A DNA stretch of 64,000 nt from an uncultured delta proteobacterium. Lineage in GTDB: Bacteria; Desulfobacterota; Desulfobulbia; Desulfobulbales; Desulfocapsaceae. The translations under genes and the position numbers were made by a program. This document shows, piece by piece, positions 17,266 through 26,061 of this stretch; the first letter of the stretch is position 1, and each line of letters opens with the position of its first letter. The stretch lies in contig CAIUQR010000130.1 in assembly GCA_903901335.1 (NCBI GenBank), forward strand, positions 21,071 to 85,070, given 5' to 3'. Under the pieces are notes generated by a model. That model was given only the letters and a program-made list of their open reading frames with translations. It searched no databases and was not told the DNA's origin.

Positions 17266-17943
17266 TCATTTCAATCCATCGCCGGCAGCCGGAAATACCG
17301 GCCCCTGCCCTTCTTCAAAGCAGATGCGGCCCTTTTGCTCTAAAAGCGTCTCGAACTGCTCCAGGTCCTCATCGCTTGTTATCTCTTCTTTCTGCATCTG
17401 TTCGAAGCGGCAATTGCATCTGCTCAGCTGGCCGAGGCACCAGGGACAGACCTCCACCGGACAGCCCAGATGGTGATGTTCTCCAATTGCCACCAAACAG
17501 ACCGGACACAAGGCCTTGTTTATCTTCCAGGTCTCACTGAAATCAGTAAATTCAGCCAGAGTCGGGTGGAGCTGCAAAAAGGATTCGCTGCTTGTATACC
17601 CAAAAAAACCGAGTATCTCCTCATCTCCTATACCGTCTTGATATTCTCCCAGAAATCCGGCGTGATCTTCGGTCGCAAAGAAGATATAGTCATGAGCCCC
17701 GGCACTCAAGCCCAGCAAGAATATCCCCTGCCGCCTCTCCATATGGACAATCCTGGACACAGGCTCTTCCCGTGCCTCCGGCAATGAGGAATAAAATTCC
17801 TTCAATACCCGCAAGGCGACCCGATTGGCCCGGTAGTGTTCAAGCAGGGCATTCGCCTTATCGCGGTCCTCTTTACTGACTGCATACTTGATAAGGAGTT
17901 TGATCTCTTCAATAATTGTCTGTAATTCGCCTGTTTCCTTCAT
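17266..17943 (-). CDS. Conserved-looking zinc-ribbon protein of unknown function
   Basis: 225 residues, not recognised as a named family. The first 100 residues are helical. The C-terminal half has cysteine/histidine pairs CPVC, HHHLGCPVEVCPWC and CNC (about residues 165-200), suggesting one or two zinc ribbons. An acidic tail follows. The chosen ATG lies one base after the thiE stop, with GAGAAG upstream inside thiE, so it is translationally coupled to thiE. The frame is open for 26 codons further upstream, overlapping thiE. Function cannot be inferred beyond metal binding. Confidence 0.7.
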   Translation of the reverse strand: MKETGELQTIIEEIKLLIKYAVSKEDRDKANALLEHYRANRVALRVLKEFYSSLPEAREEPVSRIVHMERRQGIFLLGLSAGAHDYIFFATEDHAGFLGEYQDGIGDEEILGFFGYTSSESFLQLHPTLAEFTDFSETWKINKALCPVCLVAIGEHHHLGCPVEVCPWCLGQLSRCNCRFEQMQKEEITSDEDLEQFETLLEQKGRICFEEGQGPVFPAAGDGLK

Positions 17944-17944
17944 A

Positions 17945-18649
17945 CTACTTCTCATCCTGTTTTCCGTTAACACAGGCCGATATCGCCCGTACCCATCTGG
18001 CAGTTTCACTTTTGATATCATCAGCCTGGCTGATTGCGGTTACCACCGCAATCCGTTTTGCCCCACAGGCGACGAGCTGATCAATATGTCCATACTTTAT
18101 CCCCCCCATCACGGTAAACGGCAACGGACATTTACTACTGAACGCGGCAATGGCCTGCGGGCCTAAAAAGGACAGCAGACCTGCTTTCGTCCCCGTGGGA
18201 TAGATCGGCCCGACATTGAAGTAGGAGACAAGATTCGGGTCTTTTGCAACCAAACGGACCAGCGCCTCGGCATCCGCCTCACTGTTGCAGGAAAGCCCAA
18301 TCAATAAATCCGGGGCCAGTTTCCTTATCTCCCCTGGCGGGAGATCGTTCTGCCCGACGTGTATCCCATCGGCATCGGAGAGAAGAGCGATATCGAGGCG
18401 GTCGTTCACCAAAAAGAGCGCCCCGGCCTCTCTCGTCTTTTCCCGAAAGTGCCGGGCCTTCTCTAAAAGGACGGCATCCTTGCTTTCCTTGTCCCGCAGC
18501 TGCACGATCCGAGCCCCTCCCGCCAGCACCCCATCAAGCCACTCCCGGTCCGATCTCCCGGCCGCCAGTTTTTCGCAACTTACCGGATAGACAGTCACTT
18601 CCTCTACAAACTGTCTCAATCTCCGCTCATATTTTTCGGCATCGACCAT
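17945..18649 (-). CDS. thiE: Thiamine-phosphate synthase ThiE
   Basis: 234 residues with a TIM-barrel fold. ThiE couples the hydroxymethylpyrimidine pyrophosphate and thiazole phosphate halves to give thiamine phosphate. Diagnostic segments are ARIVQLRDKES, LFLVNDRLDIALLSDADGIHVGQNDLP, NVGPIYPTGTK and FTVMGGI. An extra N-terminal stretch of about 20 residues precedes the barrel. It is followed by the zinc-ribbon gene one base later. No other thiamine genes are in the window. Confidence 0.93.
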   Translation of the reverse strand: MVDAEKYERRLRQFVEEVTVYPVSCEKLAAGRSDREWLDGVLAGGARIVQLRDKESKDAVLLEKARHFREKTREAGALFLVNDRLDIALLSDADGIHVGQNDLPPGEIRKLAPDLLIGLSCNSEADAEALVRLVAKDPNLVSYFNVGPIYPTGTKAGLLSFLGPQAIAAFSSKCPLPFTVMGGIKYGHIDQLVACGAKRIAVVTAISQADDIKSETARWVRAISACVNGKQDEK

Positions 18650-19058
18650 CTCTTTTTCCCTCTATGATTCCAGATACAGGCCAATCATCCTACAGCACCA
18701 ACTCTTTTTTTCGGTACATTTCACGAATGACACGTTCCGGTCATGTTTGTTTTTGAAAGGTAACAAAAAAGAAAAAATTGAACAATTGGCCCATCTATGT
18801 TAGTTTAGATTACTAGTAAGAACACAGTGAGGCAACCATCTCACCCCCTGCCATCTGTCCACGGTAATCAAATACCCTCTTTGAAGAGCAGCTCATCGAA
18901 TTACCTTGTTGTCGTCGCAAAACAGACGGTTTCATTGTACTGCAATCAACGGCTCTCTGCATTACTTGCTTTATCTGGTACAGATGGGCGGAAAGCCCCG
19001 GAAAAAGACTCTATGCAGCCTATTTTATTTTTTGGGCTCAGCAGATATGAGGAAAAAA
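18650..19058. other. Divergent intergenic region before gltA
   Basis: No gene is supported in these 409 bases. The plus-strand frame of gltA is open back to 18906, but that part has no citrate synthase similarity. TTGAAC, 17 bases and TAGTTT from about 18777 is a weak promoter candidate. Both thiE and gltA must be driven from here. Confidence 0.35.
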
Positions 19059-20357
19059 ATGCCAGACAAGTTCGCTCAGCTTATTCTTGAAGGAAAGACC
19101 TATACATTCCCTGTGCTTGAAGGATCCTATGGCGAAAAGGCCATTGATATCAGTACACTCTTAAAACAATCCGGATACGTTACACTGGATCGGGGTTATA
19201 TGAACACCGGTTCCTGCTCCAGCACCATTACCTATCTGGACGGCAAGGCCGGTGTGCTTGATTATCGCGGCTATGCCATCGAGGAGCTCGCGGAAAACTG
19301 TTCCTTTGTCGAGGTCGCCTATCTCCTTCTGCATGGCAACCTGCCCAATGAGCAGGAATTGACAGACTACAGGGAACTGATGGGGCATTATGCGCTCATC
19401 CATGAGGACATGATCCATTTTTTTGATCATTTTCCGCCCAATGCGTCGCCGATGTCGATCCTGTCAACCATGGTCAACTCGCTGCACAATTTTTATCCGG
19501 AACTGACCACCCATCCGGATCCAATGGAAAGCTTTGACAGCATCACGGCACGGCTACTTGCGAAGGTCAGGACAATCGCGGCGTTTTCCTATAAGAAATC
19601 AAAGGGCCACCCGCTTATCTACCCCCGGTATGACCTGAACTACTGCGAGAATTTTCTCAACATGATGTTCGATACGCCGACACGGCCTTATAAAATTCTG
19701 CCGAAGGTCGTTTCCACCCTCAATAAGCTCTTGATCCTCCACGCCGATCACGAACAGAACTGCTCGACCTCAACGGTCCGCCTGGTCGGAAGCGCCGGTG
19801 TGAACCTCTATGCATCGATAGCCGCCGGGATCAACGCCCTCTGGGGACCGTTGCACGGTGGAGCTGCCCAGGAGGTGGTTGAGATGCTGGAGGGCATCTA
19901 TGCCGATGACAAAGACTTTGAAAAATACATCCGCAAGGCGAAAGATCAGAACGATCCCTACCGGCTGTCGGGATTCGGGCATCGGGTCTACAAGACCTTC
20001 GATCCGCGCGCCCAGATTATCAAAAAATCCTGCGACGAGACCCTGGCGGCCTTGAACGTCAAAGACCCGCTCCTTGATATTGCCAAGGAGCTTGAAGACA
20101 GGGTCAGAAGCGACGACTACTTTGTCAGCAGAAACCTCTACCCCAATGTCGACTTTTACAGCGGTATCATTTACCGGGCCATGGGTATTCCAACCAATAT
20201 GTTTACGGTGATGTTCGCCCTGGGCCGGCTGCCCGGCTGGCTTGCCAACTGGCGGGAGATGATGGGTGATTCGGAGAGCAGACGGATAGGCCGGCCGCGT
20301 CAACTCTATACCGGCTATACCAGGCGGCCTTTTATCCCCTTAAGTGCAAGAAAATAG
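19059..20357 (+). CDS. gltA: Citrate synthase, GltA type
   Basis: 432 residues, the length of hexameric type II enzymes such as E. coli GltA. It condenses acetyl-CoA with oxaloacetate. Active-site segments are intact: LHADHEQNCSTSTVRLVGS (first His), ALWGPLHGGA (second His) and NVDFYSGI (Asp), plus FGHRVYK. The ATG at 19059 follows GAGG by 6 bases and yields the expected N-terminus (MPDKFAQLILEGKTYTFPVL); a longer reading from 18906 is not supported. A strong terminator follows the stop. Confidence 0.95.
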   Translation: MPDKFAQLILEGKTYTFPVLEGSYGEKAIDISTLLKQSGYVTLDRGYMNTGSCSSTITYLDGKAGVLDYRGYAIEELAENCSFVEVAYLLLHGNLPNEQELTDYRELMGHYALIHEDMIHFFDHFPPNASPMSILSTMVNSLHNFYPELTTHPDPMESFDSITARLLAKVRTIAAFSYKKSKGHPLIYPRYDLNYCENFLNMMFDTPTRPYKILPKVVSTLNKLLILHADHEQNCSTSTVRLVGSAGVNLYASIAAGINALWGPLHGGAAQEVVEMLEGIYADDKDFEKYIRKAKDQNDPYRLSGFGHRVYKTFDPRAQIIKKSCDETLAALNVKDPLLDIAKELEDRVRSDDYFVSRNLYPNVDFYSGIIYRAMGIPTNMFTVMFALGRLPGWLANWREMMGDSESRRIGRPRQLYTGYTRRPFIPLSARK

Positions 20358-20381
20358 TCGTCGCTGCTCTACCGCCTGTCA

Positions 20382-20415
20382 GGGCAAGGAGCCTTCCCAC
20401 TCCTTGCCCCCTTTT
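20382..20415 (+). terminator. Rho-independent terminator after gltA
   Basis: A perfect 10-bp stem, GGGCAAGGAG / CTCCTTGCCC, with loop CCTTCCCA is followed by CCCTTTT, 25 bases after the gltA stop. Confidence 0.8.
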
Positions 20416-20620
20416 CCAACCCGCAAAAATTGATACATCAGAATCCGTTTTTTTTCAAACAACAGAAATATCCATGGCATTATTCGGTTAAACATAAAAA
20501 AACGTTGCAACATCAAAAACATTGCATTAGTAACTTGGGACAGAGGTGTGATACTATTCGAGGGACCATATTAGAAACAAGGAATGAAAACGACTCAGCT
20601 TAATCCCTTTCCCTTCTATC

Positions 20621-21301
20621 ATGTTTGATACATCTATTACTCATCTCATAAAATCAATTGCCGACAGTCAGCCTGCCAGAATCAGCCTTTCGACAACGGC
20701 CGGCGTGACCTTTCATCTTGATTGTATCTACAAGGAAGGGATAGCCCCACCACGGTTTTTCCTGGTTTTCCCGCCAAAGACCCTGCCGAAAGAGATCGAT
20801 CTGTCGCAACACTGCCTTGTCTCCATCCACAACACGGATGAAAACGCAGCACCTCTCTCTCTGAACGCCAAGATTGAAGAGGTTATCGGTGATCGCACTC
20901 TTGAACTCACGGGCAAGAGAAATATTGACCCGACGACCCTCCGTGAATTCTTCCGGGTCACCATGTATGCCCCGGTTACCATCAGTTCCGCACCGGAAGC
21001 AAAGGAAAATTGGTCGCTGAAGGGAGAAACCCTTGATATCTCAGGATCGGGGCTCCTGGCTCTTTTTGATGAGGAATGTCAGGAAAGGCAACATATCAAA
21101 ATCACGATGGAACTCCCCTCACCACAGGCCTCCGTCTCCTGCATGGGGCATGTCATCTATACCCGAAGGGTACGAAAAGGGCGGTGGCAGGTTGCCCTGC
21201 ATTTTGATGAGATCGGCACCAAGCAGCGGGATATGATTATCTCCAACTGCCTTTATGAACAGCGGAGGCAACTCAGTATGGGTCTGCAGCCAAACATTTG
21301 A
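20621..21301 (+). CDS. PilZ-domain protein (YcgR-like), putative c-di-GMP effector
   Basis: 226 residues. The C-terminal half is PilZ-like: the hinge LREFFRVTMY, then ETLDISGSGLLALF (the D/NxSxxG motif), GHVIYTRR and WQVALHFDEIGTKQRDMI. The N-terminal half resembles the YcgR N-domain that precedes PilZ. The arginine hinge is reduced (R...R rather than RxxxR), so c-di-GMP binding is likely but not certain. No convincing ribosome site precedes the ATG. It may respond to the nucleotide handled by the GGDEF-EAL protein at 11170. It converges with polA, with 6 bases between stops. Confidence 0.85.
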   Translation: MFDTSITHLIKSIADSQPARISLSTTAGVTFHLDCIYKEGIAPPRFFLVFPPKTLPKEIDLSQHCLVSIHNTDENAAPLSLNAKIEEVIGDRTLELTGKRNIDPTTLREFFRVTMYAPVTISSAPEAKENWSLKGETLDISGSGLLALFDEECQERQHIKITMELPSPQASVSCMGHVIYTRRVRKGRWQVALHFDEIGTKQRDMIISNCLYEQRRQLSMGLQPNI

Positions 21302-21307
21302 TTTTTC

Positions 21308-24025
21308 TCATTGCCGGCTGACCGCCCCGTCAGTTTTGGCCGGCTCTCCCTTGGCCAGACTCTTTCCCGCCTCCAGATTCACGATCAATGGGACATCCAG
21401 CGGCAACACCGATTCCATCGCCTTCCTGACTACGCTCCTGGTCGGCTCGACCTGATCAATCGGCACCTCAAAGACCAGCTCATCATGGATCTGCAACAGA
21501 AGCCGGGCATCCAGCTTTTCTTCCACCAGGGCCGGTACAACTGCAAGCATCGCCAGTTTGATAATATCCGCAGCAGTTCCCTGGATCGGCGTATTGAGCG
21601 CAATCCTCTCGGCGAAATCGCGACTGTTCTTGTTTTTTGATGTAATATCGGGCAACTCCCGCCGCCGCTTGAGCAGGGTGGTCACAAACCCCTGCTTCCT
21701 GGCCTGTTCTACGACCTCATGCATAAAGGTCCTGACCCCGCTATAAAGATGAAAATAGCGGTCGATGAAGATCTGGGCCTCCTTTCTGCCGATACCGAGC
21801 TGTTCCGACAGGCCGAAACTGCTCATTCCGTAGACGATGCCGAAGTTGATGCTCTTGGCCACCCGCCGCATCTCGGATGTGATCAGAAGAGGTGAGACGG
21901 AAAAGATTTCCGCCGCAGTCCTGGTATGGATATCCTCACCGTTTCGAAACGCCTGGACAAGAACCCGATCCTTTGAGTAGTGGGCCAGAACCCGCAGATC
22001 GATCTGGGAATAATCGGCAGACAAAAAGACCTGGCCTGCAGAAGGAATGAAGGCCTGCCGGACACGGTTGCCGTCCTCCGACCGGATCGGGATATTCTGC
22101 AGGTTCGGGTTGCTGCTCGAAAGTCTTCCCGTTGCGGTCACGGTCTGGTTATAGGAGGTATAGATCCTCCCCGTCTGCCGATCCATCAGGCTGGCCAATT
22201 TCTCCACATAGGTGGACTGCAGTTTGGCAAGCGTCCGGTACTCCATGATCTTCGCCGGCAGCTCATGCCGGTAGGCCAGTTTTTCCAGGACCTTCATATC
22301 GGTGGAGTATCCTGTTTTCGTCTTTCTGCCGAAAGGCAGCCGCATCTCGTCAAAGAGGATCTTCCCCAACTGTTTCGGTGATTGGATGTTGAATTCTCCT
22401 CCGGCAAGCAGATAGATCTCCTGTTCCAGTACAAGAAGTTTTTGGGAAAACTCAACGGATAAGCGGGAGAGAACCTCCGGATCGATTCGGATGCCTGCTG
22501 ATTCCATGTCGGCAAGAATGGAGACCAGAGGCATCTCCACATCCGTAAACAGGGAGATCAGGCCCAGTTCCTGCAAACGGGGCTCAAATTCCCGCCAGAG
22601 CATATGCGCCCCGCAGACATCTTCACAGCTGTAATAACAAGCCGCCAGGATATCGACAAAGGCAAACGCCTCCGCCCTCTTATCATCACCGACCACGTCT
22701 GCAAACGAGGTCATCCGCAGATTGCATTCCAGACAGAGGTCATCGAGTTTCAGCGACCTCCTGGTCGGGTCCAGAAGATAGGCCGCGATCATGGTATCCA
22801 GGAGTTGCCCGCCAAGTCGAATCGCGCAATTCTTCAGGATAACCGCATAGTCATATTTGATATTATGACCAAGTTTCGGGAGATTCGAGGCCTCCAGAAA
22901 CGGGCGTAGAACTGCTGCCACCCGGGTACAATCAAGCTGTCCCGGCGCCTTCTCCCCATTCTCAAGGCGATGGCCGAGTGGAATATACCAGCTTTTATCC
23001 TGATCGATACAGAGCGAGATACCAACCAGTTCCGCTCTCCGGGTGTCAAGCGATGTTGTCTCCGTATCAAGGACCAGAATCGAGGCCGTCGACAGCGCCT
23101 TTTCCAGATCCCGTAACTCCTCCTCTGTGCGCACCAGCTGAAAACCGGCGGTTGAAACCGGCAGCGCAGTATCTATGACCTCGACATCTTTCAGTAATCG
23201 TGTAAATTCGAGCTCCTTATACAGTGCCTGAAGCTGCACTTCATCAGGCTGCCCAAGGAGGTAGTCGCTTATATTTTCTGGGACATCAACATCCATCTTT
23301 AGGCTGATGAGCTGTCTGGAGAGATAGGCTGCGTCCCTGCTCTCGACAAGACGCTGCCTCATTTTCGATGCCTTCATCTCGTCCAGATGGGCATATACCC
23401 CGTCCAGGGATCCATAGTCATTAATCAGTTTTTCCGCAGTCTTCGGGCCGATACCGGCAACCCCTGGAACATTGTCGGAACTGTCTCCGATAAGAGAGAA
23501 AAAATCGAGAAGCTGTTCGGGACCGACATTAAATTTTTTTCGGATTTCGTCGGGATCAAAGACCTTATCCCGCATCGGATCCCACATGACCACCTGATCA
23601 TTTACCAGCTGCAGCAGGTCCTTATCTCCCGAGATAATGAGGACCTTGAAACCCTGCGAGGCGAGAAGCCGGGTAGCTGAGGCAATAATGTCGTCTGCCT
23701 CAACGCCTGTTTTTTCAAACAGCCGGATATTGCAGGCAGCAACAAAGGCCTTGATAAAAGGGATCTGTGATGCCAGATCATCGGGCATCGGCGGTCTGTT
23801 CGCCTTATAGGCAGGATACATCTCATGCCTGAAGACCGGACCGCGGCTGTCAAAGGCCACCGCGATGTATTCAGGGGTCTTTTCCCTGAGAAGGCGATGT
23901 ACGATATTGACGAACCCATAAACCGCATGGGTCGGCACCCCTTTACTGGTGGTAAGAGGGGTTATCGCATGATAGGCGCGATAGATATAGGCACTTCCAT
24001 CGATAAGATATACTTCCTTGCTCAC
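21308..24025 (-). CDS. polA: DNA polymerase I
   Basis: 905 residues with all three activities. The 5' nuclease domain (1-290) has LIDGSAYIYRAYHA and SGDKDLLQLV. The 3'-5' exonuclease domain has its Exo I motif VLDTETTSLD intact, so proofreading is expected. Polymerase motifs are A (SADYSQIDLRVLAHYS), B (RRVAKSINFGIVYGMSSFG) and C (LLQIHDELVFEV). It fills gaps and removes RNA primers during repair and replication. The start is GTG with GGAG 9 bases upstream. It converges with the PilZ gene. Confidence 0.97.
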   Translation of the reverse strand: MSKEVYLIDGSAYIYRAYHAITPLTTSKGVPTHAVYGFVNIVHRLLREKTPEYIAVAFDSRGPVFRHEMYPAYKANRPPMPDDLASQIPFIKAFVAACNIRLFEKTGVEADDIIASATRLLASQGFKVLIISGDKDLLQLVNDQVVMWDPMRDKVFDPDEIRKKFNVGPEQLLDFFSLIGDSSDNVPGVAGIGPKTAEKLINDYGSLDGVYAHLDEMKASKMRQRLVESRDAAYLSRQLISLKMDVDVPENISDYLLGQPDEVQLQALYKELEFTRLLKDVEVIDTALPVSTAGFQLVRTEEELRDLEKALSTASILVLDTETTSLDTRRAELVGISLCIDQDKSWYIPLGHRLENGEKAPGQLDCTRVAAVLRPFLEASNLPKLGHNIKYDYAVILKNCAIRLGGQLLDTMIAAYLLDPTRRSLKLDDLCLECNLRMTSFADVVGDDKRAEAFAFVDILAACYYSCEDVCGAHMLWREFEPRLQELGLISLFTDVEMPLVSILADMESAGIRIDPEVLSRLSVEFSQKLLVLEQEIYLLAGGEFNIQSPKQLGKILFDEMRLPFGRKTKTGYSTDMKVLEKLAYRHELPAKIMEYRTLAKLQSTYVEKLASLMDRQTGRIYTSYNQTVTATGRLSSSNPNLQNIPIRSEDGNRVRQAFIPSAGQVFLSADYSQIDLRVLAHYSKDRVLVQAFRNGEDIHTRTAAEIFSVSPLLITSEMRRVAKSINFGIVYGMSSFGLSEQLGIGRKEAQIFIDRYFHLYSGVRTFMHEVVEQARKQGFVTTLLKRRRELPDITSKNKNSRDFAERIALNTPIQGTAADIIKLAMLAVVPALVEEKLDARLLLQIHDELVFEVPIDQVEPTRSVVRKAMESVLPLDVPLIVNLEAGKSLAKGEPAKTDGAVSRQ

Positions 24026-24144
24026 TGGCGGTCACTCCTGTCGGCGACATCTCATTGTTCTGCAGCCCCCCTTTTACAAGGGCTCGTTCCATCCCCGCCA
24101 CCATACAGACTTTTTCATCAGAAATCATGGAGAATGGGCATAAA

Positions 24145-24186
24145 AACAAAAAAGGCCCAGTGCAAACCGTATTGCACCGGGCCTTC
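24145..24186 (-). terminator. Rho-independent terminator of the HPF/cold-shock gene
   Basis: On the minus strand AAGGCCCGGTGCAA pairs with TTGCACTGGGCCTT (one mismatch) around a six-base loop, followed by a T-run (TTTTTTG). It lies 25 bases after the stop codon at 24211. Confidence 0.85.
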
Positions 24187-24210
24187 AAACAAATCAATAA
24201 AGAGTCTTTC

Positions 24211-24744
24211 CTATTTTGCCACCCTCACCCATGAGGCCTGAGGACCTTTATCTCCAATAGTCTCGCCGTAGAGGACATCGTCCCCTTCGGCCAGTTCGTC
24301 CATATTGACATTTTTCAAGGCGTTCTCGTGAAAGTAGATCTCCCGTTGATCGGAGGTGGTTATGAAACCATACGATTCAAGCGGGGAAAGCTTATGGATT
24401 ATTCCATACTTATCCCCGTTCGTCTCCTGCTCAAGACCTTTCTGGTCTTTCCGCTTTTTTCTCAATATTTCCTTCAGTTGTAAAGAAAGCACATCGAAGG
24501 CATCAACAAGTAAAGGGCGGACATTTTCTCCTTTTCTGGTCACAACAACGGTATCATTCGGTACCGACGCAATCAATTTGATCTCATACCCTCCTTCCTT
24601 ATGATGGGAAGTCGCTTCAATGGTTACACGCAGATGCAGAACAAAATTTGCATAATGACGAACAAGCTTCTCTTTTTCTTCCTCGATCTTAGTCTGCCAA
24701 CCTTTCCGCAACTCAACATTCCGGGCTTCGATCTTCAGTTCCAT
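24211..24744 (-). CDS. HPF/RaiA-like ribosome hibernation protein fused to a cold-shock domain
   Basis: 177 residues. Residues 1-105 have the S30AE (HPF/RaiA) fold: a MELKIEARNVEL start, LHLRVTIEATSHHKEGG, and a helix VDAFDVLSLQLKEILRKKR. Residues 112-177 form a cold-shock-like OB fold: YGIIHKLSPLESYGFITT, IYFHENAL, GDDVLYGE. HPF-type proteins bind the 30S A/P sites and stall resting ribosomes; the usual long-form C-terminal dimerisation domain is replaced here by a nucleic-acid-binding module. GGAGG precedes the ATG and a terminator follows, so it is a single-gene unit. Confidence 0.88.
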   Translation of the reverse strand: MELKIEARNVELRKGWQTKIEEEKEKLVRHYANFVLHLRVTIEATSHHKEGGYEIKLIASVPNDTVVVTRKGENVRPLLVDAFDVLSLQLKEILRKKRKDQKGLEQETNGDKYGIIHKLSPLESYGFITTSDQREIYFHENALKNVNMDELAEGDDVLYGETIGDKGPQASWVRVAK

Positions 24745-25083
24745 AGAGTTCCTCCAATTTTTGCTCCAACAATGGACTATTACTCTCCATATGCACCATA
24801 AAGCGCATATTTAAAGGGTCTCCAGCCCCAAACAACCAGAACACCTAACAAAAAGACACACAACCTGGGAGATGGCGGCGAAAAACTCTCTCTATAAAAG
24901 TATTATATTCCTGAACACCTGATAATCAAGAGCCATTGCCTTTTTTAGGGATACCAAAGAAATAATATTTTTCTTTCCTGTTCGCATATTTCCTGGTAAC
25001 AATTGTTTTATCAATACGTTATTGATGGCATGTGAGTTCATAATTTTCATGGTCCGGCACTGCCGGACACTATATAATTCAGG
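24745..25083. other. Divergent intergenic region with a hairpin before hemH
   Basis: No gene is seen. GTCCGGC-ACT-GCCGGAC, a perfect palindrome at 25052-25068, ends 15 bases before the hemH ATG; the only Shine-Dalgarno-like bases there (AGG) touch the ATG. It may be an operator or a leader hairpin that affects hemH translation. Confidence 0.45.
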
Positions 25084-26052
25084 ATGCAGAAAAAAATCGG
25101 CATTATTCTTCTTAATCTGGGTGGCCCCGAGAAGCTGGAGGATGTGACCCCCTTCCTCTACAACCTCTTTTCCGATAGAGACATAATACAGTTAGGCCCT
25201 GCCTGGCTGCAAAAACCTCTCGCCTGGCTCATTGCGCACAGACGGGCGGCCGGCAGCAAAAAAGCCTATGCCCGGATCGGTGGCGGCTCCCCCTTGATCC
25301 GGATCACAAGAGAACAGGGAGCCGCCCTCCAGAAGGCCCTCCGCGCAACAGGCGACTTCAGGATCGTGACGGCAATGCGGTACTGGTATCCGCGGGCGGC
25401 TGCGGCTCTGGAAGAACTTGCCGGCGAGGGTATCTCCGATATTGTCGCCCTTCCTTTATATCCCCATTACTCATGCGCAACCACAGGTTCTTCACTCTCC
25501 GACCTGAAGGAAGCCATCGCGGCATCGTCCACCCGTTTTCACCTGCAGGAGATCAGATCCTGGCCGGACCATCCTTCCTATATTTCCTGTCTGACCGAAC
25601 ATATCAGAAGAGGGCTTTTGAGTTTTGCAGGCGAAGAGGTGCAGATCGTCTACAGCGCCCACAGCCTTCCTGCTTCCTTTATTGATCAGGGAGATCCGTA
25701 TCTGGAGCATCTGCGGCAAACAATACAGGGAATTGAGGCACAAACCGGCCGGGAAGGCCTTCTCTGCTTTCAAAGCAGAAGCGGTCCTGTCCGCTGGCTG
25801 TCTCCATCCACCCCGGAGACCATTGGGAAACTCGCACAATCAGGATGTAAGAATATACTCATGGTGCCGATCAGTTTCGTGTCGGACCATGTCGAAACCC
25901 TCTATGAGATCAACGTCCTCTACAAACAGATGGCCAGAGACCTGGGCATGCGCCTGGAATCCTCCGCATCCCTGAATACGGATCCGGTATTCATCAACTG
26001 CCTGAAGGATATCATCCTGGAAAAATTAGAAGAAAGACAGAATTCGACATAA
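25084..26052 (+). CDS. hemH: Ferrochelatase
   Basis: 322 residues, normal length. It inserts Fe(II) (or another divalent metal) into a porphyrin at the last step of protoheme synthesis. It starts KKIGIILLNLGGPEKLEDV. The catalytic His is in IVYSAHSLP and the conserved Glu in FVSDHVETLYEI. The segment YPHYSCATTGSS is also typical. No other heme genes are adjacent. It converges with rodA, with 9 bases between stops. Confidence 0.96.
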   Translation: MQKKIGIILLNLGGPEKLEDVTPFLYNLFSDRDIIQLGPAWLQKPLAWLIAHRRAAGSKKAYARIGGGSPLIRITREQGAALQKALRATGDFRIVTAMRYWYPRAAAALEELAGEGISDIVALPLYPHYSCATTGSSLSDLKEAIAASSTRFHLQEIRSWPDHPSYISCLTEHIRRGLLSFAGEEVQIVYSAHSLPASFIDQGDPYLEHLRQTIQGIEAQTGREGLLCFQSRSGPVRWLSPSTPETIGKLAQSGCKNILMVPISFVSDHVETLYEINVLYKQMARDLGMRLESSASLNTDPVFINCLKDIILEKLEERQNST

Positions 26053-26061
26053 TGAACGGCC

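Noticed and set aside
18906..19058. Upstream extension of citrate synthase
   Set aside because: The ATG at 19059 has an ideal GAGG site and matches the family N-terminus.
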